Origin: Diacronema lutheri
Taxonomy: Eukaryota; Haptophyta; Pavlovophyceae; Pavlovales; Pavlovaceae
DNA length: 64,000 nt
Direction: 5' to 3'
Assembly (NCBI GenBank): GCA_019448385.1
Contig: JAGTXO010000010.1
Span: 744,001-808,000 of the forward strand
This document shows positions 8,183 through 18,122 of this stretch, in pieces. Within the stretch, counting starts at the first letter, position 1. The number at the start of each line of letters is the position of its first letter. Both the position numbers and the translations under genes were made by a program. Below the pieces are notes generated by a model that searched no databases, was not told the DNA's origin, and worked only from the letters and a program-made list of their open reading frames with translations.

Positions 8183-11100
8183 ATGTCGCTGCTCGTGCCC
8201 GTCGCGCTCTGGCCTCGCCCGCCCGAGCACGAGGTGACGGTGGTGCACTCGGCGCGCGCCGCGCCGTCCACCGTCCTTGTCACCGGCTCGCGCAGCGGCC
8301 AGCTCTGCCTGTGGAGCGTCGACGGGCCGGCGCTCCGGCCGCGGGCGGTGCTCATCGGCCACAACCGGCCGATCGTCGCGATCGACTCGGTGCTCTTCGA
8401 TCGGGGCGACGCGCTCGTCGTGCTCTCGGTAGACGGGATGCTGAGTGAGTGGGACCCCGTCGACGGACGCTGCCTCGTCTCGCTCGCCCCGTGGCCAGCG
8501 CTCGGCGGCAAGGCCGCGGCGCTCGCGGTTCTGCCCGGCCGGCGGCACGTCGCGTTTGGCGGTCGCTTCGCGTCGGTGCACGTGGTGGAGGTGACGGGGC
8601 TGACGGTCGTCACGACGCTCAATGGCGGCGCCGACGGTTGCCTCGCGCTTTGCGCGCGCCCTACCGTCGCCCTCTCTGCGCACGACGTGACGATCGGCGC
8701 GGTCGGAACGCTCGGCTGCGTTCGGCTCTGGCGGCTGACGCGCGACGCGTCTGCGGGCGATGGCGCCGCGTGGCGTGCGATCGAGCTGCGCGAAATGGGC
8801 GCGGTCGGCCAGGGCACTGATGACGATGGCGCGGAAGAAGGCGCCGCGCTGCCCCTCGCCGCGCCCGCTGCCGCACCCGCAGCGGCGGCAGCCATGGCTG
8901 ACCGCTCGACGGATCGCGCGGCCGACGCGATCGACTTTGCCTCCATCAGCCCTTCGCTCGAGCTCGTCGCGGTCGTGCGCGCACGCGCGTGCGTGGTCGC
9001 GCGCGTGGATGACCCCACGCGCCCGTTACGCGTGCTGCGCTGCGCGATGCTCGGGGACGGCGCGCATGCGGGCTTGTGTGTCGAGCGATGGTCGGGCGTG
9101 CGGCTGGGCAGCGGCACGCTGGCCGCCGACGCTCTGACTTGCGGCGAGGCCCAGCCACGCGCAGCCACGCGCCTCGCTGGCGATCAGGCCGCGCCGCCGA
9201 TGGCCAACGGCGCGGCGGACGCGCGCCCTCCGGACTGCGCACGCCATCCGGACTGGCACGCGCTGCTCTGGACCAGCGCGGGGCGGGCGGTTGTGGTCAG
9301 CTCGCGCGCGCCCGGCGCTGCTCTGACGCCCGGCGGCGAGCAGAGGCGCGCGGATGCGCGCGCCGCGTTGGGCGCGGTGTGCGGCGGCGCGCTCGACGGC
9401 TGGTTGCACTTGCGCACCGACAGCTCCGCGGCGCGTGCCGCGAGCGCGTCGGGCGAACGCGGCGAACGCAGCGCGGGCGAACTCGGAGAACGCAGCGCGG
9501 GCGAACGCGGCGAACGCAGCGCATGCAGCACGCTGGAACATCCGTCGGCCAACGCGGCCGAGTGTGCGCGCGTGCGCGAGCCGAACGGCTCTCCTGGCGC
9601 GCACAGCGCCGCTGAGTCCAACTCGGGCTACGACTCTGGCGATGAGGACGATAGCCGGACCGGAGGCGTCGACGCGCCGGCGACCGTCGGTGCGCGCGCG
9701 CGGCACGCGGGCATCGGCGACGTGGCGCGCGCGGCTGTGCTCGGAGCGGCGAGTGCGGCCGGAAGCAGCTGCCGCGCGGTGTGGAGCGGCGCGAGCGCGA
9801 CGCAGCTGGCGGGCAGCGCGCAGAGCACCTTGTCGGGCATGCGCTGCTCCGCAGCTGCCCTCGCCGCCGCCGACGGCGACGGCGCGCGCGTGATCGCGTT
9901 CGTCGCGGACGCGCGCGGAGGCCTTCGTCTTTTTAATGTCGGCGTCGGCTGGGCTGCGGTGGGCTCGGCGGGCGCAGCTGCGTCTCTCGCGCCCGCCGCG
10001 CCGCTTGGTGCGAACGTCCTCGAGCCGGACTCGTTGGTCCTCGAGCCGGACTCGTTCGGACGCCTTGCCGACGGCTGGGCGCTCGACGAAGCCTCCGCGC
10101 CAGCCGACGGCGCTCCGCACGCCGACGCAGGCAGCGCGCCTAAGAGCGGCGGCGCGCACGGGCGCGCTGAGAGGGTCGGCGAGGATGGCTCCCTCCGCAG
10201 CGCCGCTGCCCGTCGCCAGGATGGCGGCCAGGATGGCGGCCAGAATGGCGGCGAGCTTGGCCAGAGCAGCGATGCGCGCGCGCCGTGCGCAGCGGCGCCG
10301 TTCACTGCCGGCGGCGCACGCACGCGCGCGAGCGCGCTGGTTGTCGTCGCGCTTGAGCGCGGCGCGCGGCTCGTGCTCGTAGCGGGCTGCGTGGACGGCG
10401 CGCTGCGCGTGAGCGAGCTGCCGGCGTGCGGCGACGCGCCGCCGATCGTCGCACGCGGCCACTCGGCGCCAGTGAGTGCGCTGCTCAGTTTGTGTGGCTC
10501 TGCAGGCGGTGTGGGCGGCGGCGCGTCTTTTGCTTTCACCGCCGACCACGGCGCGCATCTCATCTCGGGAGGAGACGACGGTGACGTGCTCATCTGGTCG
10601 TTGCAGCCGCGGCTGCGGGTGCGCCAGCGGCTGCGCGCGCACACGGCGCGAGTCCGGCGCGTGCTCTTCACACCGGACCAGCTCGGTGGAGGCGGAGGCG
10701 GAGGCGGAGGCGGAGGCGGAGGCGGAGGCGGAGGCGGAGGCGGAGGCGGAGGCGGAGGCGGAGGCGGGGGCGGAGGCGGAGGCGGAGGCGGAGGCGGAGG
10801 CGGAGGCGGAGGCGGCATCGCGGGCGCCGCGTCGGGTGCGGGAGGCGGCGCATGCACGCGCGCCGTCGGCGTGCTTGGCGTTGGCTTCGTGTCGGTGAGC
10901 GCGGACCGTGCAGTCGTCGTCTTCTCGCTCGACGGCGCGGGACGGGCCACAGTGCGCCTCCGTCTCGGTGGCCATCCCTCTTTGCCGGTACAACTTTTGT
11001 GGCTCCCTGAGCTCGAGCTCGTGTGCGCTCGCTCGTCGATGCGCTCGCGCGCTGCGGCGCAGTGCGCACCGCGCGTAGGCGCGATCGACTCGTGCCAGCC

Positions 11101-13996
11101 GCGTGAGAGCTCAGGCGCGCGCGTGGGCGCGAATGCGGCGTCTATCGATTGGATTGGCGCTGGGCAGCGCGGCGCGCGGAGGTGCGCAGACGGCGGCGCG
11201 GACGGCGGCGCGGACGGCGGCGCAGACGGCGGCGCGGACGACGGCGCGGACGGCGGCGACGGCGGGGACGATGTGCTCCACGTGTGGAGCCTCTCCGACG
11301 GTTCGCTTGAGCGCATCCTGACGGGCGCGGACGCGCGCGCCATGCTGAGCGCATGGGCGGCGGAGCGCGCGCCCACATCCGGAGTATGCACGCAGCTGCT
11401 CCGAGCGTCGCCTGTCGACGAGCTGCGCGCGTCCGGCTCGCTCACCGGCGCAGTCGAGTCGGTCGTGCTGAGCGGCGCGGCAGAGCTCGACGACAACGAC
11501 GGGAGCGCACCGTCGCCATTGCTGCTTCTCGTACTTTCCGTGCGCCGGCTCTCGGCGGCGGTGAACAACATCGCGGCGGCCGCCGCGGCGGCGGCCGAGA
11601 TGGCGCTCGCGCTTAGCCGGCGCGCCGCCGCGACGGCCGGTGCGGCCGGCGGCGCGGACGGCGCGCCGCGCGGCGCCGTCGCGGGCAGAGCGAGCGCGGG
11701 CACAGCGTGCGTCGAGGTGGGTCTGTGTAGGCTGGCGCTCTCGTACTTGCTGCCGTGGGGCCTGGACAGCGCCTTTGACAAGCACTGCACGCACGATGCG
11801 CACCTGCTCCGGCCGCAGCCCGCCGTCTGCTACGGCGTGCGCGGCCATGGCGGCCTCCTCGCGCTCCTCGTCCCGACCGCGTCGCGCGGCGCCGGCCGCT
11901 GGCAGACGTCGTCGCACCTCACGGCGCTCCACTCCGTCGCAGCGATCACGTTGTGCAACGCGCTGATCGCGCACCCAGGCAGCGAGCGCGTGCGCCCGTT
12001 TGCGGCGCTGCTCGCCGCGCACTACTCGGTCAAGCTGCCGGACTCGCTCGACCGCTTCTGCCCGCCGTCGCTCACGCTACTCGCGCGCACGTTCGTCGAC
12101 CCGGTTGAATCCGTGCAGCAGGCCGCGCGGGTCCTGATGGAGGGGACGTTGCGCCGGATGCCGCACAGCATGCAGGAGCAGCTCATCGTCGCGTGGTCGC
12201 CGCGCGTGCTGCGCGCCGCCGGCAATGGCGGCGTAGCTGCCGGAGCCAACGCTTCTGGCGCCACTGGCGGCGGCGCGGGCGCCGGCGGCAGCTTCGCGCG
12301 CGCGGCCGGAGCGGGCGGCGGCGGTTTTGGCCGCGCCGGCGCGCACAGCCGCGCGGGCACAGGCGGCGGCGGCGGCGCGCCCTCATCGGCGTGCAGCGCG
12401 GCGTCGGGCGCGCCGGCTGCCGACGCGCATCTCGAGATCCACTCGCCCGTCGGCATCGCCGTGCTTGTCGTCACGCTCCTCGCGTGCAAGTTTGGGCACG
12501 CGCTCTCCGCGGACGTGTCTGCGACGCTCGCGCGCGTGTGGACGTCAATGCTCGGCTCGGCGCACGACACCCACCGACGGCTCGCGGGCGAGATGGTCGG
12601 CCTTGGATTCGCCCTTTGGGACGCGACGATTGGCGAGCACACCGCACGGCTGATCAAGCAACTGTTTGGCCTCATGGCCGCGACCGCCGGGCTAAGCGCG
12701 CTGCACGCGCGCGCGCCGGCCGGCGTGGCGCGCGCCGGCGCGCCGCCTGCCCCCGCCGGCGTCGGTGTCTCGGACAGGCTCGGGCTCGGGCTTGGCGGCA
12801 ATCCATACCTCGGTGCGCTCGTTGCAATAGGTGGCGCGCAGCCGTTTCTCTTCGCGCAGCTCATGGCAGACATTGCCGTCCAGCTCGACATCGACCCGGC
12901 GCGCAGGCGAGCGCTCGGCGCTCGGCGCGCGCGCGCGCGCGAGCGCGAGCGCGCGCACATCCCGTGCTGTGCGCCGCCGTGCCGGCCGATGCCCGCTCGC
13001 GGCTTTTCTCCGCCCGCCCTCACCTCCGCCCGCCCTCACCTCCGCCCGCCCTCACCTCCGCCCGCCCTCACCTCCGCCCGCCCTCACCTCCGCCCGCCCT
13101 CACCTCCGCCCGCCCTCACCTCCGCCCGCCCTCACCTCCGCCCGCCCTCTACGCGTTGTGCCGCCCCAATGCTTGCGCGCGCGCGCGTGCGCGTGGAGCG
13201 CAGGTCGGCGGCGATCGTAACGCTCGTTTCCCTGATCCGCGCAAAGTCGAGCCTCGCCGCCGAGCTGCCCACTGTGGTCGAGGCGATCCTCAGGCCGCTC
13301 GATCCGTCGCTGCCGTCGCTGCGCGAGGGCTGCCTGCAGGTGGGTGGCGCTCTCGCACCGCGCGCCCGTGCGCTGCGCTGCGTGCGCGCCTGCGAGCTCA
13401 CCGGCCGCGCTCCCGCCGCGTGTGTGTGCGTGCGCGTGCGCGCGTGCGTACGTCTGCAGGCGAGCACGCTCGCGCTGCGCGAGTTGGTCAAGCGGTACGC
13501 AATGGCCGCGTTCCACCAGACGACGCAGCGGCTCGCAATCGGCACGGTCGCCGGCATCGTGATTCTGTACGACTTGCGCACTGCGACCAAGTGGCGCATT
13601 CTGCAGGGGCACGACGGGCCCGTCTCCGCTGTCGCGTTCGCGGCGGGCGGCGACCTCGTCGCGTCGTTCTCCGCCGACGACCGAACGCTGCGCTGGTGGC
13701 AGGCCGGCTCGTCGAGCCTGCTCGGCTACTTTGGGCTGCACGGCCATTGTCACAAGGTGATTCACGTCCAGCTGTCGGCCGACGACGATGACGCGTTGGT
13801 CTCGGGGTGCGGCGCGGCAGCTGAGCAGCTCGCGCACTCCCCGCCCCTGGATACGTCGCGCGATCGGCTTGGCAGCCCGAGCCCGGGCGCGGCCAGCGCG
13901 GCGCGCGGCTCGGGCATGCGGCTCGAGTGGACGTCGCCGTCGACGGTCATGCTGCTTGGCCGGGGGGGCAAGCCGCTTGGGTTCTACACGCTCTGA
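8183..13996 (+). CDS. WDR7: WD40 protein, WDR7 / rabconnectin-3 beta homologue
   Basis: Three exons, 8183-12906, 13204-13339 and 13460-13996, give 1798 residues. The N-terminal repeats match WDR7: VTGSRSGQLCLWSVDG, LIGHNRPIVAI, LSVDGMLSEWDPVDGRCL. A second group of WD repeats lies around residues 740-1010, a helical armadillo-like stretch follows (for example VDPVESVQQAARVLMEGTLRRM is a match split over about 1310-1330), and the last 160 residues carry two more WD repeats (LAIGTVAGIVILYDLRTATK, LQGHDGPVSAVAFA). In animals WDR7 pairs with DMXL proteins to assemble and regulate the vacuolar H+-ATPase; the same role here is inference. Intron 1 (297 bp) has a GC donor (CAG|GCGAGC), intron 2 (120 bp) a GT donor. 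Both have lengths divisible by three and no stop, so unspliced RNA would also be read through. The protein has a 44-residue Gly tract and a GADGGADGG repeat near 11190-11260. Confidence 0.87.
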   Translation: MSLLVPVALWPRPPEHEVTVVHSARAAPSTVLVTGSRSGQLCLWSVDGPALRPRAVLIGHNRPIVAIDSVLFDRGDALVVLSVDGMLSEWDPVDGRCLVSLAPWPALGGKAAALAVLPGRRHVAFGGRFASVHVVEVTGLTVVTTLNGGADGCLALCARPTVALSAHDVTIGAVGTLGCVRLWRLTRDASAGDGAAWRAIELREMGAVGQGTDDDGAEEGAALPLAAPAAAPAAAAAMADRSTDRAADAIDFASISPSLELVAVVRARACVVARVDDPTRPLRVLRCAMLGDGAHAGLCVERWSGVRLGSGTLAADALTCGEAQPRAATRLAGDQAAPPMANGAADARPPDCARHPDWHALLWTSAGRAVVVSSRAPGAALTPGGEQRRADARAALGAVCGGALDGWLHLRTDSSAARAASASGERGERSAGELGERSAGERGERSACSTLEHPSANAAECARVREPNGSPGAHSAAESNSGYDSGDEDDSRTGGVDAPATVGARARHAGIGDVARAAVLGAASAAGSSCRAVWSGASATQLAGSAQSTLSGMRCSAAALAAADGDGARVIAFVADARGGLRLFNVGVGWAAVGSAGAAASLAPAAPLGANVLEPDSLVLEPDSFGRLADGWALDEASAPADGAPHADAGSAPKSGGAHGRAERVGEDGSLRSAAARRQDGGQDGGQNGGELGQSSDARAPCAAAPFTAGGARTRASALVVVALERGARLVLVAGCVDGALRVSELPACGDAPPIVARGHSAPVSALLSLCGSAGGVGGGASFAFTADHGAHLISGGDDGDVLIWSLQPRLRVRQRLRAHTARVRRVLFTPDQLGGGGGGGGGGGGGGGGGGGGGGGGGGGGGGGGGGGGGGGGGGGGIAGAASGAGGGACTRAVGVLGVGFVSVSADRAVVVFSLDGAGRATVRLRLGGHPSLPVQLLWLPELELVCARSSMRSRAAAQCAPRVGAIDSCQPRESSGARVGANAASIDWIGAGQRGARRCADGGADGGADGGADGGADDGADGGDGGDDVLHVWSLSDGSLERILTGADARAMLSAWAAERAPTSGVCTQLLRASPVDELRASGSLTGAVESVVLSGAAELDDNDGSAPSPLLLLVLSVRRLSAAVNNIAAAAAAAAEMALALSRRAAATAGAAGGADGAPRGAVAGRASAGTACVEVGLCRLALSYLLPWGLDSAFDKHCTHDAHLLRPQPAVCYGVRGHGGLLALLVPTASRGAGRWQTSSHLTALHSVAAITLCNALIAHPGSERVRPFAALLAAHYSVKLPDSLDRFCPPSLTLLARTFVDPVESVQQAARVLMEGTLRRMPHSMQEQLIVAWSPRVLRAAGNGGVAAGANASGATGGGAGAGGSFARAAGAGGGGFGRAGAHSRAGTGGGGGAPSSACSAASGAPAADAHLEIHSPVGIAVLVVTLLACKFGHALSADVSATLARVWTSMLGSAHDTHRRLAGEMVGLGFALWDATIGEHTARLIKQLFGLMAATAGLSALHARAPAGVARAGAPPAPAGVGVSDRLGLGLGGNPYLGALVAIGGAQPFLFAQLMADIAVQLDIDPARRRALGARRARARERERAHIPCCAPPCRPMPARGFSPPALTSARPHLRPPSPPPALTSARPHLRPPSPPPALTSARPHLRPPSTRCAAPMLARARVRVERRSAAIVTLVSLIRAKSSLAAELPTVVEAILRPLDPSLPSLREGCLQVGGALAPRARALRCVRACELTGRAPAACVCVRVRACVRLQASTLALRELVKRYAMAAFHQTTQRLAIGTVAGIVILYDLRTATKWRILQGHDGPVSAVAFAAGGDLVASFSADDRTLRWWQAGSSSLLGYFGLHGHCHKVIHVQLSADDDDALVSGCGAAAEQLAHSPPLDTSRDRLGSPSPGAASAARGSGMRLEWTSPSTVMLLGRGGKPLGFYTL
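10685..10816 (+). repeat. GGAGGC hexanucleotide tract coding 44 consecutive glycines
   Basis: A nearly pure (GGAGGC)n run inside WDR7 codes 44 Gly in a row at about residues 835-878, between two WD repeats. One GGGGGC unit breaks the pattern near 10768. It is a loop insertion likely to vary in length between strains. Confidence 0.95.
13008..13149 (+). repeat. 16-bp minisatellite inside WDR7 intron 1
   Basis: The unit CTCCGCCCGCCCTCAC repeats head to tail about nine times (eight exact copies, the last one imperfect at its end). It lies wholly inside the inferred intron 12907-13203, which explains the meaningless repeated peptide that results if the intron is translated. Confidence 0.95.
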
Positions 13997-14022
13997 TCAT
14001 GAGAGCCGAGCTCCGTCCAAAA

Positions 14023-14036
14023 TTTGGGGCCCCAAA
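14023..14036. promoter_or_regulatory. Perfect 14-bp palindrome in the gap before the membrane-protein gene
   Basis: TTTGGGGCCCCAAA reads the same on both strands. It lies 27 bp after the WDR7 stop and 73 bp before the next ATG, within the 112-bp gap 13997-14108, which is AT-richer than its surroundings. It could be a dimeric factor site or part of a 3'-end hairpin; neither is proven. Confidence 0.4.
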
Positions 14037-14108
14037 AACCGCCAAAATACGTGGGTAGGGGAAAATTCGAAAGTTCCGCGTAACGGACGTGCTGGACCGC
14101 TCGACACT

Positions 14109-17100
14109 ATGCGAGCAGCGCGGGGTTCGGACGTGACGCTGCCGGCAGAGTCGGAGGCGGGAGACGACGTGCGCGTCGCGGAGCGCGACGAGGCGGCCGA
14201 GCACGTGTCCGAGCCGCCCGATGACGACAGTGCCTCCATCGTCGAGGACGCCATCTCCACGGCATTCACGTGCGCCAACTGGGCGCTGCAGGTGGTCGTC
14301 GCGATCACGCTGAGCGAGAGCGCCGTGCTCGGCGCCGGGCGGTACACGTGGGTGTCCGCATTCGTCGTCGCGCCGCTCGTAGCGAACGTTTGCGCGATCA
14401 TCTGCTGGCTGCTCTACTCGCCCGCCAAGGGCTTTTTGCGAAAGCTCGAGCGCGAGCCCGACGCGCAGGTGCTCGTCCTTCTGCTCGGCACGATCTCGAC
14501 GGACGCGCTCGCGCTGCTCTCGGCGCACGACGAGGATCGCGCGATCGTGCGCACGCTCGGGCTGCTATCCAACTTCCTCGCCGACATCCCGTTCTTCGCG
14601 ATCGAGCTTCACCTCGTCCTCGCTGGCTTCTCGACGCCCGTGCTCGTCGCGTCGCTCGCGCTCAACTTCGTGTCGATTGGCGTCAAGCTCACGCGCAATT
14701 GGATCATCGCGCTCCTCTCGTACAACCGATGGAGGCGGTTTGGCCGCGTGCGCGCACTCTCGCGCGGCATTGCGCAAAACTTCCACATGGAGGACGCGCT
14801 CTCCCTCCCCTGCTCCCTCGCGTTCTGGCTCTTTGCTCTCGTCTTCACCGCCGCCATCTCGACGCGCCCGCTCCTCACGGCGCAGCTCGCGCCCGCGCTC
14901 GACAAATTGCCGCGCGGCGAGTGGGAGCGCGAGCTGGTGCGCTGCTACTATGGCGCCGTCGCCGCCTTCTTCCTCAACGCCACCGCCAACGGCACGCTCT
15001 GGACCGCTTACCTCGCCAACCCACGGTTCTCGCACGAATGGTTGCTCAAGTCGCCCCTTCTTTCCGCAGCGATCGCAACGGTCGGGCTCGTCGACGGCTG
15101 TGCGCTCAACGCGTTCACGCAGAACGCGATGTGGCACGCGCGCGTCCTCGCCAACGGCATGCTCGTCCGCCTCCTCGCCTTTGACTTTCCGATCCTTGTG
15201 ATCGCGTGGCGCGTGCATGTCACGCTCCGTTCGGACGCGTGCGACGCGGACGTGCGCTGCGCGGCGTTTGCGCGCGCGCAGGCGCAGCCATTCGTCGCGT
15301 CGCTGCCCGCGGTCGCAATGATCTGCGTCTGGTGGAAGGTCTACCGCCTCCTCGTCTGCCACGTGACGCGTGGCACCCATGGCGGCGACGATGGCCTCGA
15401 ATGGCGCGGTGCGTGCGCCGAGCCGGCCGCCCGAGCGCGCGCGCCGCGCGCGCGAGCCGTGTGTGCGCGTGCCGCGCGCCACGCGCAGCAGCAGCCAATT
15501 GATGGTGCGCGGGTGGGCGCCGCGCCGCTGCGCCGCGCGCCGCCGCGCAGATGCGCAGCTGCAGCCCCTCTCCGCGGATGCGGCGTTCGCGCTCACAATC
15601 GGCGACGACGACGGCGACGACGACCTCGACATGGTCGCGCTCGCCGCGGAAGCGGCTGCGATGGAGGAGGCGAGCGCCGCGCCCGTGGTGCACGGCTCGG
15701 GGTCCGCAGCGCAGCGCGCGCGCGCTCCCTCGCCACCGCCGCCGCGCGGTGCGACCACGCCAAAGGTGCGCGCGAACCGTCTGCGCCTGCCGGCGGGCGC
15801 GCGCGGCGCGGGATCTGGGCTCACGCAGCCGCTCAGCAGCCTCACGACGTCCCTCCTCTTCGGCGCGGTCGAGACGCCCGACTCGGAGCTCGAGGTGGTG
15901 GACGAGCCACGGCCGCCGCCGCCGCGCGCCCGCGCCGCGCCCTCTGCGCAGCCGAGCGGCGCGGCGCGCAGGCCACGCGCGCGCTCGACGGACGGGGCGG
16001 CAGAGGAGGCGCGCGGCGGCGGCGCGCGCGGTGACCACGCCGCGGACGCCACCGGCGCCGACGGCGACGACGCGCCGCGCACAGCACGCGCGGGCGAGAG
16101 CGCGCGCGCGCGCTTGGCCGGGCCGATGACGGCGAGCACGGTGTCGAGCCGGCGCGGGTCGAACGCCGCCATGTCGGCGGCATCGTCATTTGGCGTAGGC
16201 GCGGATAAGCGCGGCAAGCGCAAGGGGCGCGGGCGCGCGCGCAGAGGTAAGGAGCGCGCAAGCTCGGTGCCCAACGCGCGGCAGGCGGCGATTGACGAGC
16301 TGGCGGAGATCGACCACGAGCGCAAGCGCCAGCAGCGGCTGCAGCGCGGTCGCAACCCGCGCAGCGGCCGGCGGCGTCCGCACAGCGACGAGAGCTCGAC
16401 GCAGCCGATCATCCTCTTCCACGTGTGGCTCGCCTTTGCAAGGGGCTGCGGAGGCTCGCGCTGGCTGGGGCAAATGCCAATGGCCGCGCTCTGCATCGCA
16501 AACCTTGCCCTGCGCATGCTCTTCGTCGCGCAGGCGTGGCGCATGGCCGACGCGCTGCCCCCCGGCGCCGGCGCCAGCGGCCAAGCCGTCATCGCGCAGC
16601 TCACGATTGGCGTCCTCGCGCTCTCGACGCTCGCCTCGGCCGTCGCGGCGGGTGCGGCGATGCGCGCGGGCGCATCGGCGCACGCGCGAAGCGCCTTCCG
16701 CTCCACGCCCGTCCTGAGCGTCCTCGCGCTTACGTGCGGCACCTTTGACCCCGAGCTCGCGGGCGCGCTGCTCGAGGGCTTTGACGCGCTCGCCGTCTGC
16801 GCGTGGTCGCTCGTCGTGCAGGACGCACCGTGGCTTGTCGTGCAGGGGATCGCGCTGTCGCGCTACCAGTTTGGCGCGCAGCTGCCCATCACGATGACTG
16901 TACATATCGCGCTGCTCGTGTGGAAGGTGCGTGTCGACTTTCGCGCGCAGAGCCTGGGCGCCCATTCCGCCAAGCGCGAGCGCGCCGCGGCGTCACCTCG
17001 CGCGCGCGCACGCGCTCCACCCGCACGCGCTCGCCTCACCCGCACGCGCTCGTGTGCGCCGGCGGCGTTGCGACGCGCGCAGCTGCTGCGCATCCTCGTC

Positions 17101-17940
17101 CTCGCCCTCGCGCGCCGCTCTCCCGCCGAGACAACGAGCGGCTTCTTCCGGCACACGCGCTGGGGCGACTTGTTCCCCCTCGCCCTCTCCTACACGCAGG
17201 CAGGCCTAGCGATCGTGCTCGGCGTGCGCGTGCTGTGGCTCGTGCGGCGAGACACGACGTACCGCCAGCGCGACATCGAGGTCGGCGCGCTTTTTACCGC
17301 GCAGACCGACGCGCTGCTCATACGCTACCTGCTCGCGACGAGCACGATCATCGCTCTCGGTGTCATCTCGCGGCTGTGTGTCGTCTGCTACTTCCTCGCG
17401 CACCGCGGCTTCGCGCACCGCGGCATCTACCGTCACTCGATGTTCAGCTCGGCGGCGCTCGCCCTCTCGCTTGTAGAGGGCTCCGTCTTCACCGCGCTTG
17501 CAAAGTCGCCCGCCTCGTACAAGGTGTTCAAGATGGCGACGGCGATGATTTCGCTCGGCCTGTACGATCTACCGACGACCGCCCTGCATGCGGCCTTCTA
17601 CTTTGGCTTCGTTGACTTCAACGAGTTGGGCGTCACAATCGACGGGCGCGGGATCGAGGGCCTGCTCCGCGCGACTGCCATCGTCTCGATCGCATGCGTG
17701 CTCTACCGCGTGTTCAACCTCGTGCTGATCAAGGCGACGCTCTCGGACGGCGACGATCCATTTGAGAATTCGGCGCTGGTGCGCTGCCTGGGCGGCGCGC
17801 TCGCGTGCTGCACGTGGACGCCGAGCGCGCCTAAGCTGCCGCGCGCGCGACAGACAGCCAAATCGCCGCACACGCCGGCGGCAGACGATGCGCAGTCTGA
17901 CGACGGCGACTTTGACGAGGACGAGAGGCGGGCCGTCTGA
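14109..17940 (+). CDS. Multi-pass membrane protein of unknown function with four D-x-P repeats
   Basis: Three exons, 14109-15408, 15551-16926 and 17083-17940, give 1177 residues; introns are 142 bp (GTGCGT...CGCGCAG, phase 1) and 156 bp (AAG|GTGCGT...CGCGCAG, phase 0). The N-terminal ~50 residues are acidic. Residues about 55-430 hold roughly eight or nine hydrophobic helices; residues about 434-720 are a disordered Ala/Arg/Pro linker with a basic patch (DKRGKRKGRGRARRGKER) and a short charged helix; residues 721-1150 hold a second block of helices; the tail is acidic. Each membrane block contains two copies of a segment ending in a helix that begins with D-x-P: LADIPFF (about 157), AFDFPIL (about 357), VQDAPWL (about 856), LYDLPTT (about 1051). 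This suggests an internal duplication. I do not recognise a family. The D-x-P helix recalls the 'D-x-P-Q' motif of XK-type membrane proteins, but only faintly. Confidence 0.75.
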
Positions 17941-18122
17941 TTGTCTGCTAGGCTATCAGTGCCCAAGCGGGGCGTGTGCCCCGCGCGGGATAAACAGCGT
18001 GCGCATGTGCGAGCGACAGACGAGGGCCCGTGTGCGACGGTGTGCACGCCACCCGATCGCCCATCATTGGAGTGCGACCCATCGCGCGTGGCGCGAGGGC
18101 CTGCGGGCAGCCGTGCGCGAGC

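Noticed and set aside
10019-10060. Short duplicated coding segment (LEPDS twice) in WDR7
   Set aside because: A two-copy in-frame repeat in a low-complexity loop; ordinary slippage.
9026-11790. Minus-strand open frames, one with a long proline run, inside WDR7
   Set aside because: The proline run is the antisense of the Gly tract; the WD repeats on the plus strand are decisive.
13008-13149. CRISPR-like array
   Set aside because: The 16-bp units are head to tail with no spacers; it is a minisatellite in a eukaryotic intron.
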